Made by a program: the position numbers and the translations under genes
NCBI GenBank assembly: GCA_927441705.1
Contig: CAKMKH010000008.1
Location: 1 to 34,328 of the forward strand
Reading direction: 5' to 3'
Source: an uncultured Acholeplasmataceae bacterium
GTDB lineage: Bacteria; Bacillota_I; Bacilli_A; Acholeplasmatales; Acholeplasmataceae
Length of the DNA stretch: 34,328 bases
Shown here: positions 1 through 8,741 of the stretch, piece by piece
Layout of the letters: each line of letters starts with the position of its first letter
Numbering within the stretch: the first letter of the stretch is position 1
Notes under the pieces: model-generated
Told to the model about the DNA's origin: nothing
What the model saw: the letters and a program-made list of their open reading frames with translations, nothing else
Database searches by the model: none

Positions 1-224
1 AGAAGTGATGCAATCATCACAAATGGAATTGCGATATATAAAGGTTCGTTAGTAAGAAGTATACTTAACACTAATCCTGCAAAACTTACGTGTGCGAGAC
101 CATCAGCAATCATAGCTTGTTGATTTAAAACAAGATAAGGACTTAATAAAGCTGCTGATAAAGCTAAAGTTATACCTATAAATAAAGCGTTGATTATAAA
201 ATCATATTGGAGTAGATCAAACAT
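1..224 (-). CDS. znuB: Zinc/manganese-type ABC transporter permease, N-terminal part (ZnuB family), cut by the window edge
   Basis: Reading the - strand from an ATG at 224 gives about 74 residues that begin MFDLLQYDFIINALFIGITL and run off the window. The piece holds a first hydrophobic helix and the family's typical MIADGLAHVSFAGL stretch, followed by a second hydrophobic segment. It would be the membrane channel of a metal uptake ABC transporter. The start codon overlaps the end of the upstream ATPase gene by 8 nt, the arrangement of translationally coupled znuA-znuC-znuB operons. The metal cannot be read from this fragment; zinc is inferred from the His-rich binding protein in the same operon. 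The rest of the gene lies outside the window. Confidence 0.85.
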   Translation of the reverse strand, partial: MFDLLQYDFIINALFIGITLALSAALLSPYLVLNQQAMIADGLAHVSFAGLVLSILLTNEPLYIAIPFVMIASL

Positions 225-885
225 GATGATGCCCCCTATGTTCAAATTCATGATAAGCATCATAGGATCCTAAGAATCTTATGCTTTGATCAACATACAT
301 GATTTTACAATCATCTTTAACAGCATCAGTTAGATCGTGTGTAACATGAATAATAGTTGTTTGATACTCTTGTTGAATTTCATATAATAGTTTATAAAAT
401 TTTTCTCTAAATGATGGATCTAATGCGCTTGTTGGTTCATCTAATATTAAGACTTCAGGATTTGAAATAAGTGCTCTTATTAAATAAACTCTTTGTTGCT
501 GACCACCAGATAAGTAGTTCATACTTTGGTTAAATAACTCAGGGATTTCCATTCTCAATAACCATTTTTTTATAAGGCTACATTCAGTTTTTGTTGGAAA
601 TAGTTTTGGTTTATCAAATCCACTATAAATGACTTCTTGAACAGTCATAGGTATTTGATTTTTTAAATTTAATTTTTGAGGCAAATATCCCATATTATTA
701 GTATTTATATGGATCTGACCTTCTGTGGGCTTTAGTAGACTAACTAGTGTTTTAACTAAAGTTGTTTTCCCACTACCATTTGGTCCAACAATATGGAGAA
801 AATCTCCTTTTCCAATATGAAAGTTTATATTTTTCAAAACTTCAAAATTTCCAAATGATACACTAACATTTTCGTATTTTATCAT
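217..885 (-). CDS. znuC: Metal ABC transporter ATP-binding protein (ZnuC/MntB family)
   Basis: A 222-residue cytoplasmic ATPase that powers uptake by the adjacent permease. Visible motifs in order: Walker A GPNGSGKTT at residues 34-42, Q-loop region around YLPQKLNL, ABC signature LSGGQQQR near residue 125, Walker B VLILDEPTSALD near residue 145, and the switch His in HVTHD. The length is normal for the family. The C terminus is His-rich (EHRGHHHV), in keeping with a zinc system. The start is the ATG at 885, one base after the stop of the binding-protein gene, so the three genes form a single operon. The choice between Zn and Mn cannot be made from the ATPase alone. Confidence 0.92.
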   Translation of the reverse strand: MIKYENVSVSFGNFEVLKNINFHIGKGDFLHIVGPNGSGKTTLVKTLVSLLKPTEGQIHINTNNMGYLPQKLNLKNQIPMTVQEVIYSGFDKPKLFPTKTECSLIKKWLLRMEIPELFNQSMNYLSGGQQQRVYLIRALISNPEVLILDEPTSALDPSFREKFYKLLYEIQQEYQTTIIHVTHDLTDAVKDDCKIMYVDQSIRFLGSYDAYHEFEHRGHHHV

Positions 886-886
886 T

Positions 887-1858
887 TCAATCGGTTACAC
901 CTAAAGCAATCTTTATATTTTCAAAATTTCTTTGTAAAAGATCTCTATATGTAACTTTCGCCTCCCAGTCTGTTTGATTCACATTATGATAAGTATGTAA
1001 CTCAAGTATATTTAATTCATATTCATCATTTGATTCTAAACTTTCTTTGATAGCATTCGCAGCTCTTGGTTCAATTAAAGCTTCAGTAAACAAGTAATGT
1101 GTATTAGTTGTTTTAACTAAATTGGAAAATGTAATAATTTCACTACTTGTCAAATCATCATCTGGCTTAAATTCGCTAAACAAAGACTCTATATGGATGT
1201 GATATCTACTTGCAAAAGCGCCCATTGCATTATGCCCAGCGAAATAAATGCTAGAGTCAATATATGGCTCATGAGCGAGAAGTTCATAGATTTCTAAATG
1301 TAGATTTTCAATTTCCGCTTTATAAGCATTAGCATTAGCCTGATAGAAGTCAATATTATCAGGATCTACAATTATAACGTGTTCTAGTATATAATCAATC
1401 ATTTGTAAAACAGTTGTTGGATCTACCCAATAATGAAGGTCATCATGGTCATGATCATCCTCTTCTATAGTTGTCGACAATAATACATTATTATTATATT
1501 TGTTTAAGTGATCATGCTCTTGATGCTCATAACTTTCAGACATATTTAAGACAATAGTATCACTGTCCATTATTTGATCAACATTTTTTAGCCATTGATC
1601 GATTTCAGAACTTGTATAAATAAATATTTTTGATTGATTAATGTCAACCATATCCTTACTTGAAGCTTCAAAATTGTGTATATCAGCACCAAGCGGAATA
1701 AGTAAATCAACAGTCATCTTGTCACCAACAATTTGACTGGCCAAATCGTAATGTGTAAACATAGTTGTGACAATATCAGGACTATCTTGGTCATCTTGAC
1801 AAGAAACCAACATAACCCCTGTTAATAAAATAAAAATCATCATTGCAATTTTTCTCAT
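887..1858 (-). CDS. znuA: Zinc-binding lipoprotein of a metal ABC transporter (ZnuA/AdcA family)
   Basis: A 323-residue extracytoplasmic solute-binding protein. The N terminus is a lipoprotein signal: a hydrophobic run ending in the lipobox LVSC with the lipidated Cys at residue 20, so the mature protein is tethered to the membrane. Family marks are GADIHNFEAS (first His ligand), the HYWVDP stretch, GHNAMGAF (later His ligand), and an acidic/His-rich loop at about residues 112-143 (EHQEHDH, then EEDDHDHDDLH). Such a loop is characteristic of zinc-specific members and argues against manganese. A ribosome-binding site (AGGAGG on the - strand) precedes the start. It is the first gene of the operon and is probably repressed by a Fur-family regulator through the palindromes at 1878-1937. 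Confidence 0.93.
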   Translation of the reverse strand: MRKIAMMIFILLTGVMLVSCQDDQDSPDIVTTMFTHYDLASQIVGDKMTVDLLIPLGADIHNFEASSKDMVDINQSKIFIYTSSEIDQWLKNVDQIMDSDTIVLNMSESYEHQEHDHLNKYNNNVLLSTTIEEDDHDHDDLHYWVDPTTVLQMIDYILEHVIIVDPDNIDFYQANANAYKAEIENLHLEIYELLAHEPYIDSSIYFAGHNAMGAFASRYHIHIESLFSEFKPDDDLTSSEIITFSNLVKTTNTHYLFTEALIEPRAANAIKESLESNDEYELNILELHTYHNVNQTDWEAKVTYRDLLQRNFENIKIALGVTD

Positions 1859-1877
1859 ATGTATAAAATCCTCCTAC

Positions 1878-1937
1878 TTGCAAATCATTCGCAATAAAAT
1901 TATATCATAAAAAACACTAAATGCAAATCATTCGCAA
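1878..1937 (-). promoter_or_regulatory. Promoter of the zinc operon flanked by two Fur-family (Zur-like) operators
   Basis: Read on the - strand, the promoter is TTGCAT (1926-1921), a 16-nt spacer, then TATAAT (1904-1899). Two near-identical 17-bp palindromes bracket it: TTGCAAATCATTCGCAA at 1878-1894, just downstream of the -10, and ATGCAAATCATTCGCAA at 1921-1937, covering the -35. Each has two 8-bp half-sites around one central base with the AATNATT core typical of Fur-family boxes. Binding at both would block polymerase. The regulator gene is not in the window. Zur is inferred from the controlled genes; Fur, PerR or MntR-like proteins remain possible. Confidence 0.78.
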
Positions 1938-1983
1938 CTTTTTTATAAACCACTTCTAAAAGCGAAAAAAGCAGCATATTAAA

Positions 1984-2012
1984 TTGTATTTTATGCTAAA
2001 AAATGTTATAAT
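1984..2012 (+). promoter_or_regulatory. Promoter of the rimP-nusA-infB operon
   Basis: TTGTAT at 1984-1989, a 17-nt spacer, and TATAAT at 2007-2012, with a TGn element directly before the -10. Transcription would start near 2019, just before the leader hairpin, and would run divergently from the zinc operon. Confidence 0.75.
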
Positions 2013-2024
2013 AAAAACCTAAAC

Positions 2025-2054
2025 GTGAGTGGGATGATGATTTCCACTCATTTT
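2025..2054 (+). promoter_or_regulatory. Leader hairpin ahead of rimP
   Basis: GTGAGTGG (2025-2032) pairs with CCACTCAT (2044-2051) around an 11-nt loop and is followed by TTTT. It lies between the promoter and the rimP ribosome-binding site. As I recall, GAGTGG/CCACTC hairpins occur at this place in other Firmicutes, so it may be an attenuator or a 5'-stabilising element. The T-run is too short for a strong terminator. Confidence 0.5.
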
Positions 2055-2068
2055 ATTGAGGTCAAATG

Positions 2069-2509
2069 ATGAATTTAGAAAAAATGAAACAAAAGTTAAT
2101 ACCAATATTAAAAAGATATGATTTAAGTATCTTTAGTATAAAAACTAAGAAAGAATTTGGTGAGAAAATCGTTGAAATCTTAATTGATGTTGATGTCATG
2201 GATATCAATGATTTAGAGAAAATTCATTTGGAATATGTTGAACTATTGACAGATGAAGATATGGATCCTGACTACTTTTTAGAATTATCTTCACTAGGTG
2301 CAGAAAGACCACTTAAGACAAAAGAAGATGTTGAAAAAGCAATTGGGAAATATATTTATTTGGATTCAGATAAATATAATGGAAACGGATATATCATATC
2401 GTTTGAAAATGATATAATAAAACTAGAGATAAATGACAAGGGACGCATTCGAAAGATTGATATCGACTTCACAGATGCAAGACACATGCGTACTTCAGTT
2501 AAGGTATAA
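2069..2509 (+). CDS. rimP: Ribosome maturation factor RimP
   Basis: A 146-residue cytoplasmic protein for 30S subunit assembly (YlxS/RimP family). The middle carries the family's DxDxMDPDYFLELSSLGAERPL-type region, here LSSLGAERPLK, followed by a small beta-rich C-terminal domain. The length is normal. Two ATGs are adjacent (2066 and 2069); the second is 7 nt from the GAGG at 2058-2061 and is preferred. It is the first gene of the rimP-nusA-ylxR-ylxQ-infB-rbfA operon and lies 12 nt before nusA. It is identified from both sequence and position. Confidence 0.9.
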   Translation: MNLEKMKQKLIPILKRYDLSIFSIKTKKEFGEKIVEILIDVDVMDINDLEKIHLEYVELLTDEDMDPDYFLELSSLGAERPLKTKEDVEKAIGKYIYLDSDKYNGNGYIISFENDIIKLEINDKGRIRKIDIDFTDARHMRTSVKV

Positions 2510-2521
2510 AAGGAGGATATC

Positions 2522-3592
2522 ATGATTAGTAAAGTATTTTTTGATAATATTGATGCGGTTGCACAGGAAAAAGAACTTAACAGAGAACAAGTGATGGAAG
2601 CGTTCATTCAAGGATTGACAGCTGGGTGTAAAAAATCACATGATGTACGTTCATGCAGAGTTGAACTAAAAGAAGATCGTAATGAAATACTAGTATTTAC
2701 TCAATACTTAGTTGTAGAAGAATTAACATTAGAAGCAGATAAGAATTATTCACAAATGTTATTGGCTGATGCTAAAAAAATTAATTCAAGAATTAAAGTC
2801 GGTGAAATCTTAGAACAAAAAATTGATCCAAAAGATTTCGGTCACTTTGCAGTTAGAGATTTTAAGTCTAGACTAAACGAAAGTTTAGTATCTAGTCAAA
2901 AAGAAAATCTTTATAATCATTTTAAAGCTTATGAGCACGAGATGATTAATGCAAGAGTTATTGATGTTCAAGATGATCACTATCGTTTAGACATCGGTAA
3001 AGATTTAACGACACTATTGCCTAAAAAAGAAGCTCTACCTAAGGACTTGTTCCATGTGGGTGATCATGTAAGAGTTTATGTTTCAGATGTAGAAATGAAA
3101 ACAAAATGGCCAAAGGTGTTTGTGAGTCGTTCACATCCAAGTCTAATTATTAGACTATTAGAAAATTATATACCAGAAATTAAAGAAGGCATCATTGAAG
3201 TTATGGGTATCTCTAGAGATCCTGGAGATCGCTCTAAAATTGGTGTGAAATCTAATGATCCAAAAGTTGATCCAATCGGAGCATGTGTTGGTGAAGGTGG
3301 ATCACGTATTAGAGAGATTGTAAAAGCTTTAAGTGATGAAAAAATAGATTTATTTAGATGGAGCGATAATGAAAAAGAATTAATCGCTAACGCGTTACAA
3401 CCAGCAGAGGTTGTTGCAGTAACCCATGTAAATCCAAAAGATAAAAGTGCGCTAGCAATTGTACCAGATACTCAATTATCACTAGCTATCGGTAAGTTAG
3501 GACAAAACGTTAAACTTGCTGTTCAAGCTTGCGGTTGGAGTATTGATATTAAATCAGAAACAATGGCGCAAGGTGAAGGCATTCTTTATTAA
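2522..3592 (+). CDS. nusA: Transcription termination/antitermination factor NusA
   Basis: A 356-residue RNA polymerase-binding elongation factor that modulates pausing, termination and antitermination. An N-terminal polymerase-binding domain (about 1-125) is followed by an S1 domain (about 135-200) and two KH domains. KH1 contains GACVGEGGSRIREIVKAL and KH2 contains LSLAIGKLGQNVKLA. No acidic C-terminal repeats are present, so this is the short Gram-positive form. A strong ribosome-binding site (AAAGGAGG) lies before the ATG. Position between rimP and ylxR is canonical. Confidence 0.95.
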   Translation: MISKVFFDNIDAVAQEKELNREQVMEAFIQGLTAGCKKSHDVRSCRVELKEDRNEILVFTQYLVVEELTLEADKNYSQMLLADAKKINSRIKVGEILEQKIDPKDFGHFAVRDFKSRLNESLVSSQKENLYNHFKAYEHEMINARVIDVQDDHYRLDIGKDLTTLLPKKEALPKDLFHVGDHVRVYVSDVEMKTKWPKVFVSRSHPSLIIRLLENYIPEIKEGIIEVMGISRDPGDRSKIGVKSNDPKVDPIGACVGEGGSRIREIVKALSDEKIDLFRWSDNEKELIANALQPAEVVAVTHVNPKDKSALAIVPDTQLSLAIGKLGQNVKLAVQACGWSIDIKSETMAQGEGILY

Positions 3593-3615
3593 TTTAAGTA
3601 AAGGTGGTTTGTCAC

Positions 3616-3882
3616 ATGAAAAAAGTTAAGAAAATTCCACTTAGAACATGTGTTGTCACAAAAGAAGTTTTACCTAAAAAAGAGTTAATTAGAGTAACTG
3701 CGACCAAAGAAGGTGTCGTGAGTATTGATTTAACTGGAAAAGCTGATGGTCGTGGTGCATATTTAAAACTAAGTGAAGAAGTAATAGTATTAGCAAGAAA
3801 AAATAAAGCGTTAGATAGAAAACTTGAGACTGAAGTGCCAAAAGATATTTATGATGAACTATTAAAGTTGGTTCATGGATAA
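3616..3882 (+). CDS. rnpM: YlxR/RnpM family RNA-binding protein
   Basis: An 88-residue small basic protein of the DUF448 (YlxR) family, reported in Bacillus to bind and modulate RNase P. Visible marks are RTCVVTKEVLPKKELIR near the N terminus and the invariant GRGAYL motif. The ATG at 3616 lies 8 nt after GGTGG, so it is preferred over an in-frame GTG at 3604 that sits inside the ribosome-binding site. Its 3' end overlaps the next gene by 8 nt, indicating translational coupling. The function is from family knowledge; the family match is secure. Confidence 0.88.
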   Translation: MKKVKKIPLRTCVVTKEVLPKKELIRVTATKEGVVSIDLTGKADGRGAYLKLSEEVIVLARKNKALDRKLETEVPKDIYDELLKLVHG

Positions 3883-4165
3883 AACGATTGGTTTGGCGTA
3901 TCGTGCAAGAAAAGTTGTGCTTGGCACAGAAAATACGATAGAGCATTTACGTAAGAAGAAGGTTTTCGTCATTATTTTGGCAAATGATGCTTCACTTCTA
4001 ACTCAAAAGAAAATCAAAGATAAGGCAAAAACGTATGATACACCTGTGATTGATGATTTATCTGCTTTTCAATTATCTAATGCTGTAGGAAAAAACGACA
4101 TCAAAGTCATTGGTATAACTGATCAAGGTTTTACTAGACTACTGATGGACCAGAAAAGGAAGTGA
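3875..4165 (+). CDS. L7Ae/L30e-family ribosomal/RNA-binding protein (YlxQ)
   Basis: A 96-residue protein of the L7Ae/L30e/S12e/Gadd45 fold, usually annotated YlxQ in this operon and thought to bind kink-turn RNA. The region [22 protein letters not shown] and the alternating hydrophobic segments fit the alpha/beta fold. It overlaps ylxR by 8 nt and ends in TGA four bases before infB; the infB ribosome-binding site (AGGAAGTG) straddles its stop codon. The natural RNA ligand is unknown. The TGA stop supports standard decoding in this organism. Confidence 0.85.
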   Translation: MDKTIGLAYRARKVVLGTENTIEHLRKKKVFVIILANDASLLTQKKIKDKAKTYDTPVIDDLSAFQLSNAVGKNDIKVIGITDQGFTRLLMDQKRK

Positions 4166-4169
4166 TTAT

Positions 4170-6026
4170 ATGCCTCAAAATCAAAAAAGACATAGTAATA
4201 ACAACAACAATAATAACAATCATAAGAAAAGACCAGATTTAAGAAAGCAAGTTGTTCCAAAAAAACCGAAGATTGAAGGACCAAAAATTTTAATCTATAG
4301 ACCAGACATGTCGGTTGCTGATGTAGCTCAAGGCTTATCAATTAGTAATGCAGTTATGATCAAAAAATTAATGAGTCAAGGATTAATGGCAACTGTTACT
4401 CAAGTCATCGATCGCGATACAATTGAAGTAATTGCACTTGATGAAGGTTTCGAAGTACAAGATGAAGTCATTACAGATGTGACTAGATTCGATGAAATGG
4501 AGATTGTCGATGATCCAAAAGATTTAGTTAAAAGACCTCCAATTGTAACTGTTATGGGTCACGTAGACCATGGCAAGACAACTTTGTTAGACACGATTCG
4601 TAAATCAAGAGTCGTTGATGGTGAAGCAGGTGGTATCACCCAACATATTGGTGCATACCAAGTAGAAAGAAATGGTGAGAAAATCACATTTATTGATACT
4701 CCAGGCCATGCCGCATTTACTGAAATGAGAGCACGTGGCGCTAAGGTTACTGATATAGTTATATTAGTAGTTGGTGCAGATGATGGTGTTATGCCACAAA
4801 CCATTGAAGCTTTAGATCATGCAAAAGCAGCTAAAGTACCTATCGTAGTAGCAGTTAATAAAATTGATAGACCATCCGCAAATCCTGATCGCGTTATGAC
4901 AGAATTATCAGAACGTGGATTAGTACCTGAAGCTTGGGGCGGAGATACACCATTTGTTAATGTATCAGCTTTAAAAAATCAAGGAATTGATGAGTTGCTA
5001 GATGTATTACAACTGATGAGTGAAATCCAAGAGTTTAAAGCAAATCCAAAGAGATTGGCAAAAGGTACTGTTATCGAAGCTAGCTTAGATAAGGGTAGAG
5101 GTCCTGTAGCAACTCTAATCGTTGAAACAGGTACGTTGCGTATCACTGATTACATCGTAATTGGAAACACATATGGAAAAATTAGAACGATGAGTGATGA
5201 TTTAGGGAATCGATTTGATACAGCTGGACCTTCTCAACCTGTAGAAGTTACGGGGTTAAATGAAGTACCTCAAGCTGGTGATATTTTCATGGCGTTTACC
5301 GATGAAAAAGTTACAAGAAATATTGCATCAGATCGTCAATCAAGACAAAAAGAAACAGAACAAAAACAAATGAAAAAACGTTCTCTAGATTCTTTATTTG
5401 GACAAATGGAAGAAGAAACTAAAGAATTAAACATTATTATTAAAGGTGATGTTCAAGGTTCTATTGAAGCACTAAAGGGTATGTTGGAAAAAATTGATGT
5501 CAATGGATTCCATGTAAACATAGTCAGACATTCTGTAGGTGCTATTACAGAAAATGATGTTTCATTAGCATCAGCATCCGATGCTATCTTAATAGGATTT
5601 AACGTAAGACCAACGGCTGCAGTTAAAAAAGTTGCAGATAATGAAGGCGTAGAAATTAGATTATACAGCATTATATATCGTATACAAGAAGATATTGAAG
5701 CAGCTCTTAAAGGTATGTTAGAACCTGAATTTGAAGAAATTGTAACAGGTCAAGCAGAAGTAAGAGAAACTTATAAGATATCAAAAATTGGTACCATCGC
5801 AGGTTGCATGGTAACAGATGGTGTTATCAAACGTGATGCTTTAGTGAGAATTCTAAGGGATGGAATTGTAGTTTATGAAGGTAAATTAGCTTCATTAAAA
5901 CGTTTCAAAGATGACGCAAAAGAAGTTAGAAGCGGTTTTGATTGCGGATTATCAATTGAAAACTATAACGACCTTAAAATAGGAGACGTTATAGAGGCAT
6001 CACAATTAAAAGAAATTGAGGTGTAG
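4170..6026 (+). CDS. infB: Translation initiation factor IF-2
   Basis: A 618-residue GTPase that delivers initiator tRNA to the 30S subunit. The N-terminal extension is short, low in complexity and rich in Asn (eight consecutive Asn at about residues 10-17), followed by an IF2-N module (about 48-100). The G domain has G1 GHVDHGKT at 130-137, G2 [11 protein letters not shown]3 DTPGHAAF and G4 NKID. Domains II, III and the C2 initiator-tRNA-binding domain follow. The length matches short Mollicutes/Firmicutes IF-2 forms. It is the fifth gene of the operon and is followed 3 nt later by rbfA. Confidence 0.96.
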   Translation: MPQNQKRHSNNNNNNNNHKKRPDLRKQVVPKKPKIEGPKILIYRPDMSVADVAQGLSISNAVMIKKLMSQGLMATVTQVIDRDTIEVIALDEGFEVQDEVITDVTRFDEMEIVDDPKDLVKRPPIVTVMGHVDHGKTTLLDTIRKSRVVDGEAGGITQHIGAYQVERNGEKITFIDTPGHAAFTEMRARGAKVTDIVILVVGADDGVMPQTIEALDHAKAAKVPIVVAVNKIDRPSANPDRVMTELSERGLVPEAWGGDTPFVNVSALKNQGIDELLDVLQLMSEIQEFKANPKRLAKGTVIEASLDKGRGPVATLIVETGTLRITDYIVIGNTYGKIRTMSDDLGNRFDTAGPSQPVEVTGLNEVPQAGDIFMAFTDEKVTRNIASDRQSRQKETEQKQMKKRSLDSLFGQMEEETKELNIIIKGDVQGSIEALKGMLEKIDVNGFHVNIVRHSVGAITENDVSLASASDAILIGFNVRPTAAVKKVADNEGVEIRLYSIIYRIQEDIEAALKGMLEPEFEEIVTGQAEVRETYKISKIGTIAGCMVTDGVIKRDALVRILRDGIVVYEGKLASLKRFKDDAKEVRSGFDCGLSIENYNDLKIGDVIEASQLKEIEV

Positions 6027-6029
6027 TAT

Positions 6030-6371
6030 ATGTCAATAACAACAGAACGTTTAGCAAGTTTAATACAAAGAGAGCTTGCACCTATTGTGAATCAAGAAAT
6101 TAAGGATAAGAGTTTTGGTTACATTAACTTAACTGAAGTAAAAGTAACTAAAGATATGTCTTATGCAACAATCTATTACACAATTTTAAATGATGAAGAA
6201 GAAGTTCTTAGTCGTGCTAAAAAAGCAATTGAAGAAGTAAAGGCTACAATCCGTATGGAATTAGCTAAAAAAATTAGAAATATTAGAAAAATACCAGATT
6301 TGGTTTTTAAATATGATGAAGCATTAGCTTATGGTAATCATATTGACCAACTTCTAAAAACAATAAAGTAA
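6030..6371 (+). CDS. rbfA: Ribosome-binding factor A
   Basis: A 113-residue KH-like protein needed for late 30S maturation and 16S rRNA 5' processing. The start (TTERLASLIQRELAPIVNQEI) and the segment ITLTEVKVTKD-like INLTEVKVTKDMSYATIYY are typical. It is the last gene of the operon, and its stop codon is part of the terminator stem that follows. Assignment is supported by sequence, length and place. Confidence 0.93.
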   Translation: MSITTERLASLIQRELAPIVNQEIKDKSFGYINLTEVKVTKDMSYATIYYTILNDEEEVLSRAKKAIEEVKATIRMELAKKIRNIRKIPDLVFKYDEALAYGNHIDQLLKTIK

Positions 6372-6388
6372 CCTCGGTTACTTTTTTT
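6366..6388 (+). terminator. Rho-independent terminator of the rimP-rbfA operon
   Basis: AAGTAACC (6366-6373) and GGTTACTT (6376-6383) form a perfect inverted repeat around TC and are followed by a run of seven T. The rbfA stop codon lies within the stem. Confidence 0.85.
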
Positions 6389-6417
6389 GCATGATATGAG
6401 AGGATGTAAGTGATTAA

Positions 6418-8733
6418 ATGTACGCTAAAATCATTGTTGATATAAAACATGAAGACGTCAATAAAGCTTATGATTATTGTGTTCCTGAAAGCTTAGTTGC
6501 AGACCTTAAAAAAGGCATGAGAGTTATCGTGCCTTTTGGTGCGCAAACTAGAATGGGATTTGTTCTAGAGTTGCTAGATAAAAGTAGTTCTGCTACTAAA
6601 GAAATTGTTGAAATACTTGATGTTATACCAACGATTTCAGAAGAGCTATTCCAAATTATGGATTATATCAATGATCACTCTTTAAGCCTTTATAGTGCGG
6701 TTTTTGATACTGTGATTCCAAGTGGATTAACAATGCATTATGATAAAGATATTTATTTAGTTAATGAAAAATTATTACCTGATGAATTTAAAGATTATTT
6801 TAATAAAAATGGAGTTTGGCATTTACAAAAAAATCAATATAATTTACTTCCTAAACTCAGAAGATTAAATGAAAAAAAGATTATTGAAATCAAAAATGCA
6901 TACAAACAAAAGACTAAAGAAAAAATGATAAGTGTTTATCAATATAACAATAATCATAAGTATTCAAAAATTGATAATTATCCTCAAATTTATCAATTAA
7001 AAATAGATCAAACATATTCAAAAAAAGATTTAATAAATATAGGATTATCTTCAAGCAATATCAATACTTTAGAAAAGCATGAGGTTTTTGTAAAAACTCA
7101 AGAGCAAATCGATAGAGAAATCAAACATTTATTTAATCAAGAAGACAAAATTGTTAAACTATCTGATGAACAATTATTGGCAGCAAAATTAATCAAAACA
7201 TCACTTTCTAGAAATCAAACATTTTTATTAAAAGGTATTACAGGTTCTGGGAAAACTGAAGTTTATTTGGATGTCATAGAAGAGGTAATTAATAAAAAAA
7301 AGAAAGCATTAGTGCTAGTTCCTGAAATAACATTAATTGCACCAATGGCAAAACGTATTAAATCTAGATTTGATAGAGTCGCCATATATCATAGTGCTTT
7401 ATCAAGTGGAGAAAGATACGATCAATATCAACTCATTCTACATGATGAAATCGATGTTGTTATATCAACTAGAAGTGGTATATTTTTGCCTATCAATGAT
7501 TTAGGTATCATCATCATAGATGAGGAACACGATCAATCTTATATGCAAAAAGAAGGCGTCATTTACGATGCTAAAGAAATAGCTGATTTTAGGGCTAACT
7601 ATCATCAAATACCGCTTTTATTAGGTAGTGCAACACCATCTATTTCGAGTATGTTTAAAGCTAATGAAAAAAAATATCAACTTTTAACTTTAACCAAAAG
7701 ACCTTTTGAGCTAAAAGAAGCAAACATCTTATTTGTTGATATGAAAAGTGAATTAAAGGAAAAAAACACATCGATTTTTTCGAATATTTTAACAGAAAAA
7801 ATCAAAGATAGATTAACGAAAAACGAACAAACTTTGATGTTATTTAACAGAAAAGGCTATGCTCCATTTGTTTTGTGTAGACAATGTGGAGATGTACCGA
7901 AATGTCCTGATTGCGATATATCTTTAACTTATTATAAAGATAAAAATATATTAAAATGTCATTACTGTGGGTACGAAAAACCATTTAGTTCAACATGTGA
8001 AGTTTGTAGCCAAAAAACTGTTAAAGAAGTCGGTGTTGGCATAGAATACGTTGAATCTCAATTAAAAAAAACATTTCCTAAAGCGAGAATTCTAAGAATG
8101 GATAAAAACATGACTACTACAAAAGGAAGTCATGAAAAAATATGGCATCAATTTTTAAATGAAGAAGCCGATATATTATTAGGGACACAAATGATTTCAA
8201 AAGGTTTAGATTTTCCAAAAGTGACTTTAGTAGGTGTTCTTATGGCAGATCTTTCACTAAAGGTTCCTTCTTATACAGCTTCTGAAGATACATTTATGTT
8301 ACTAACACAAATATCTGGAAGATCTGGAAGACATATGCCAGGTGAAGTTGTTATCCAAGGATATCAACTAGAACATTACGCAATCAAAAGTGTTTTAAGT
8401 GGATATGATAGTTTTTATAAAGAAGCATTATACGATAGAAAGATTTCAAAATATGAGCCTTTTTATCATGTATCGCAATTTTTGATTGAAGGACCTTCTT
8501 ATTTAAAAACTTATCAAAAGGCTTTTATGCTTAAAAAAAGACTTCAAACACTAAATGAGGTTTATGCTTTAGGTCCTACTCCAGCATTTATAAAGAAAAT
8601 CAAAGATAATTATAGATTTGTTGTGACTATGAAGTTTAAAGATGATAAGATGAAAGAAATTAAACATATTATTGACTCAATAAAAGAAGACTTAATTCAA
8701 ATTAAGTATTATCCAAATTTAGATAATTGGTAG
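6418..8733 (+). CDS. priA: Primosomal replication protein PriA (3'-5' helicase)
   Basis: A 771-residue superfamily 2 helicase that restarts stalled replication forks. An N-terminal 3'-DNA-binding domain (about 1-105, YAKIIVDIKHEDVNKAYDY) is followed by the helicase core with Walker A GITGSGKTE at about 272-280 and the DEEH box near 367 (IIIDEEHDQSY). The zinc-binding insert at about 486-530 keeps eight cysteines in CxxC pairs (CRQCGD, CPDC, CHYCG, CEVC). The C-terminal helicase lobe has GTQMISKGLDFP and the QISGRSGR motif. It sits 8 nt before fmt, a common Firmicutes pairing. A weak ribosome-binding site (GAGGATG) lies about 11 nt before the ATG. Confidence 0.96.
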   Translation: MYAKIIVDIKHEDVNKAYDYCVPESLVADLKKGMRVIVPFGAQTRMGFVLELLDKSSSATKEIVEILDVIPTISEELFQIMDYINDHSLSLYSAVFDTVIPSGLTMHYDKDIYLVNEKLLPDEFKDYFNKNGVWHLQKNQYNLLPKLRRLNEKKIIEIKNAYKQKTKEKMISVYQYNNNHKYSKIDNYPQIYQLKIDQTYSKKDLINIGLSSSNINTLEKHEVFVKTQEQIDREIKHLFNQEDKIVKLSDEQLLAAKLIKTSLSRNQTFLLKGITGSGKTEVYLDVIEEVINKKKKALVLVPEITLIAPMAKRIKSRFDRVAIYHSALSSGERYDQYQLILHDEIDVVISTRSGIFLPINDLGIIIIDEEHDQSYMQKEGVIYDAKEIADFRANYHQIPLLLGSATPSISSMFKANEKKYQLLTLTKRPFELKEANILFVDMKSELKEKNTSIFSNILTEKIKDRLTKNEQTLMLFNRKGYAPFVLCRQCGDVPKCPDCDISLTYYKDKNILKCHYCGYEKPFSSTCEVCSQKTVKEVGVGIEYVESQLKKTFPKARILRMDKNMTTTKGSHEKIWHQFLNEEADILLGTQMISKGLDFPKVTLVGVLMADLSLKVPSYTASEDTFMLLTQISGRSGRHMPGEVVIQGYQLEHYAIKSVLSGYDSFYKEALYDRKISKYEPFYHVSQFLIEGPSYLKTYQKAFMLKKRLQTLNEVYALGPTPAFIKKIKDNYRFVVTMKFKDDKMKEIKHIIDSIKEDLIQIKYYPNLDNW

Positions 8734-8741
8734 GTGATTAT

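Noticed and set aside
4559-4804. Open frames on the - strand inside infB, nusA, rimP, recX-region and secA genes
   Set aside because: They lie wholly within well-supported genes, lack ribosome-binding sites and resemble no protein family.
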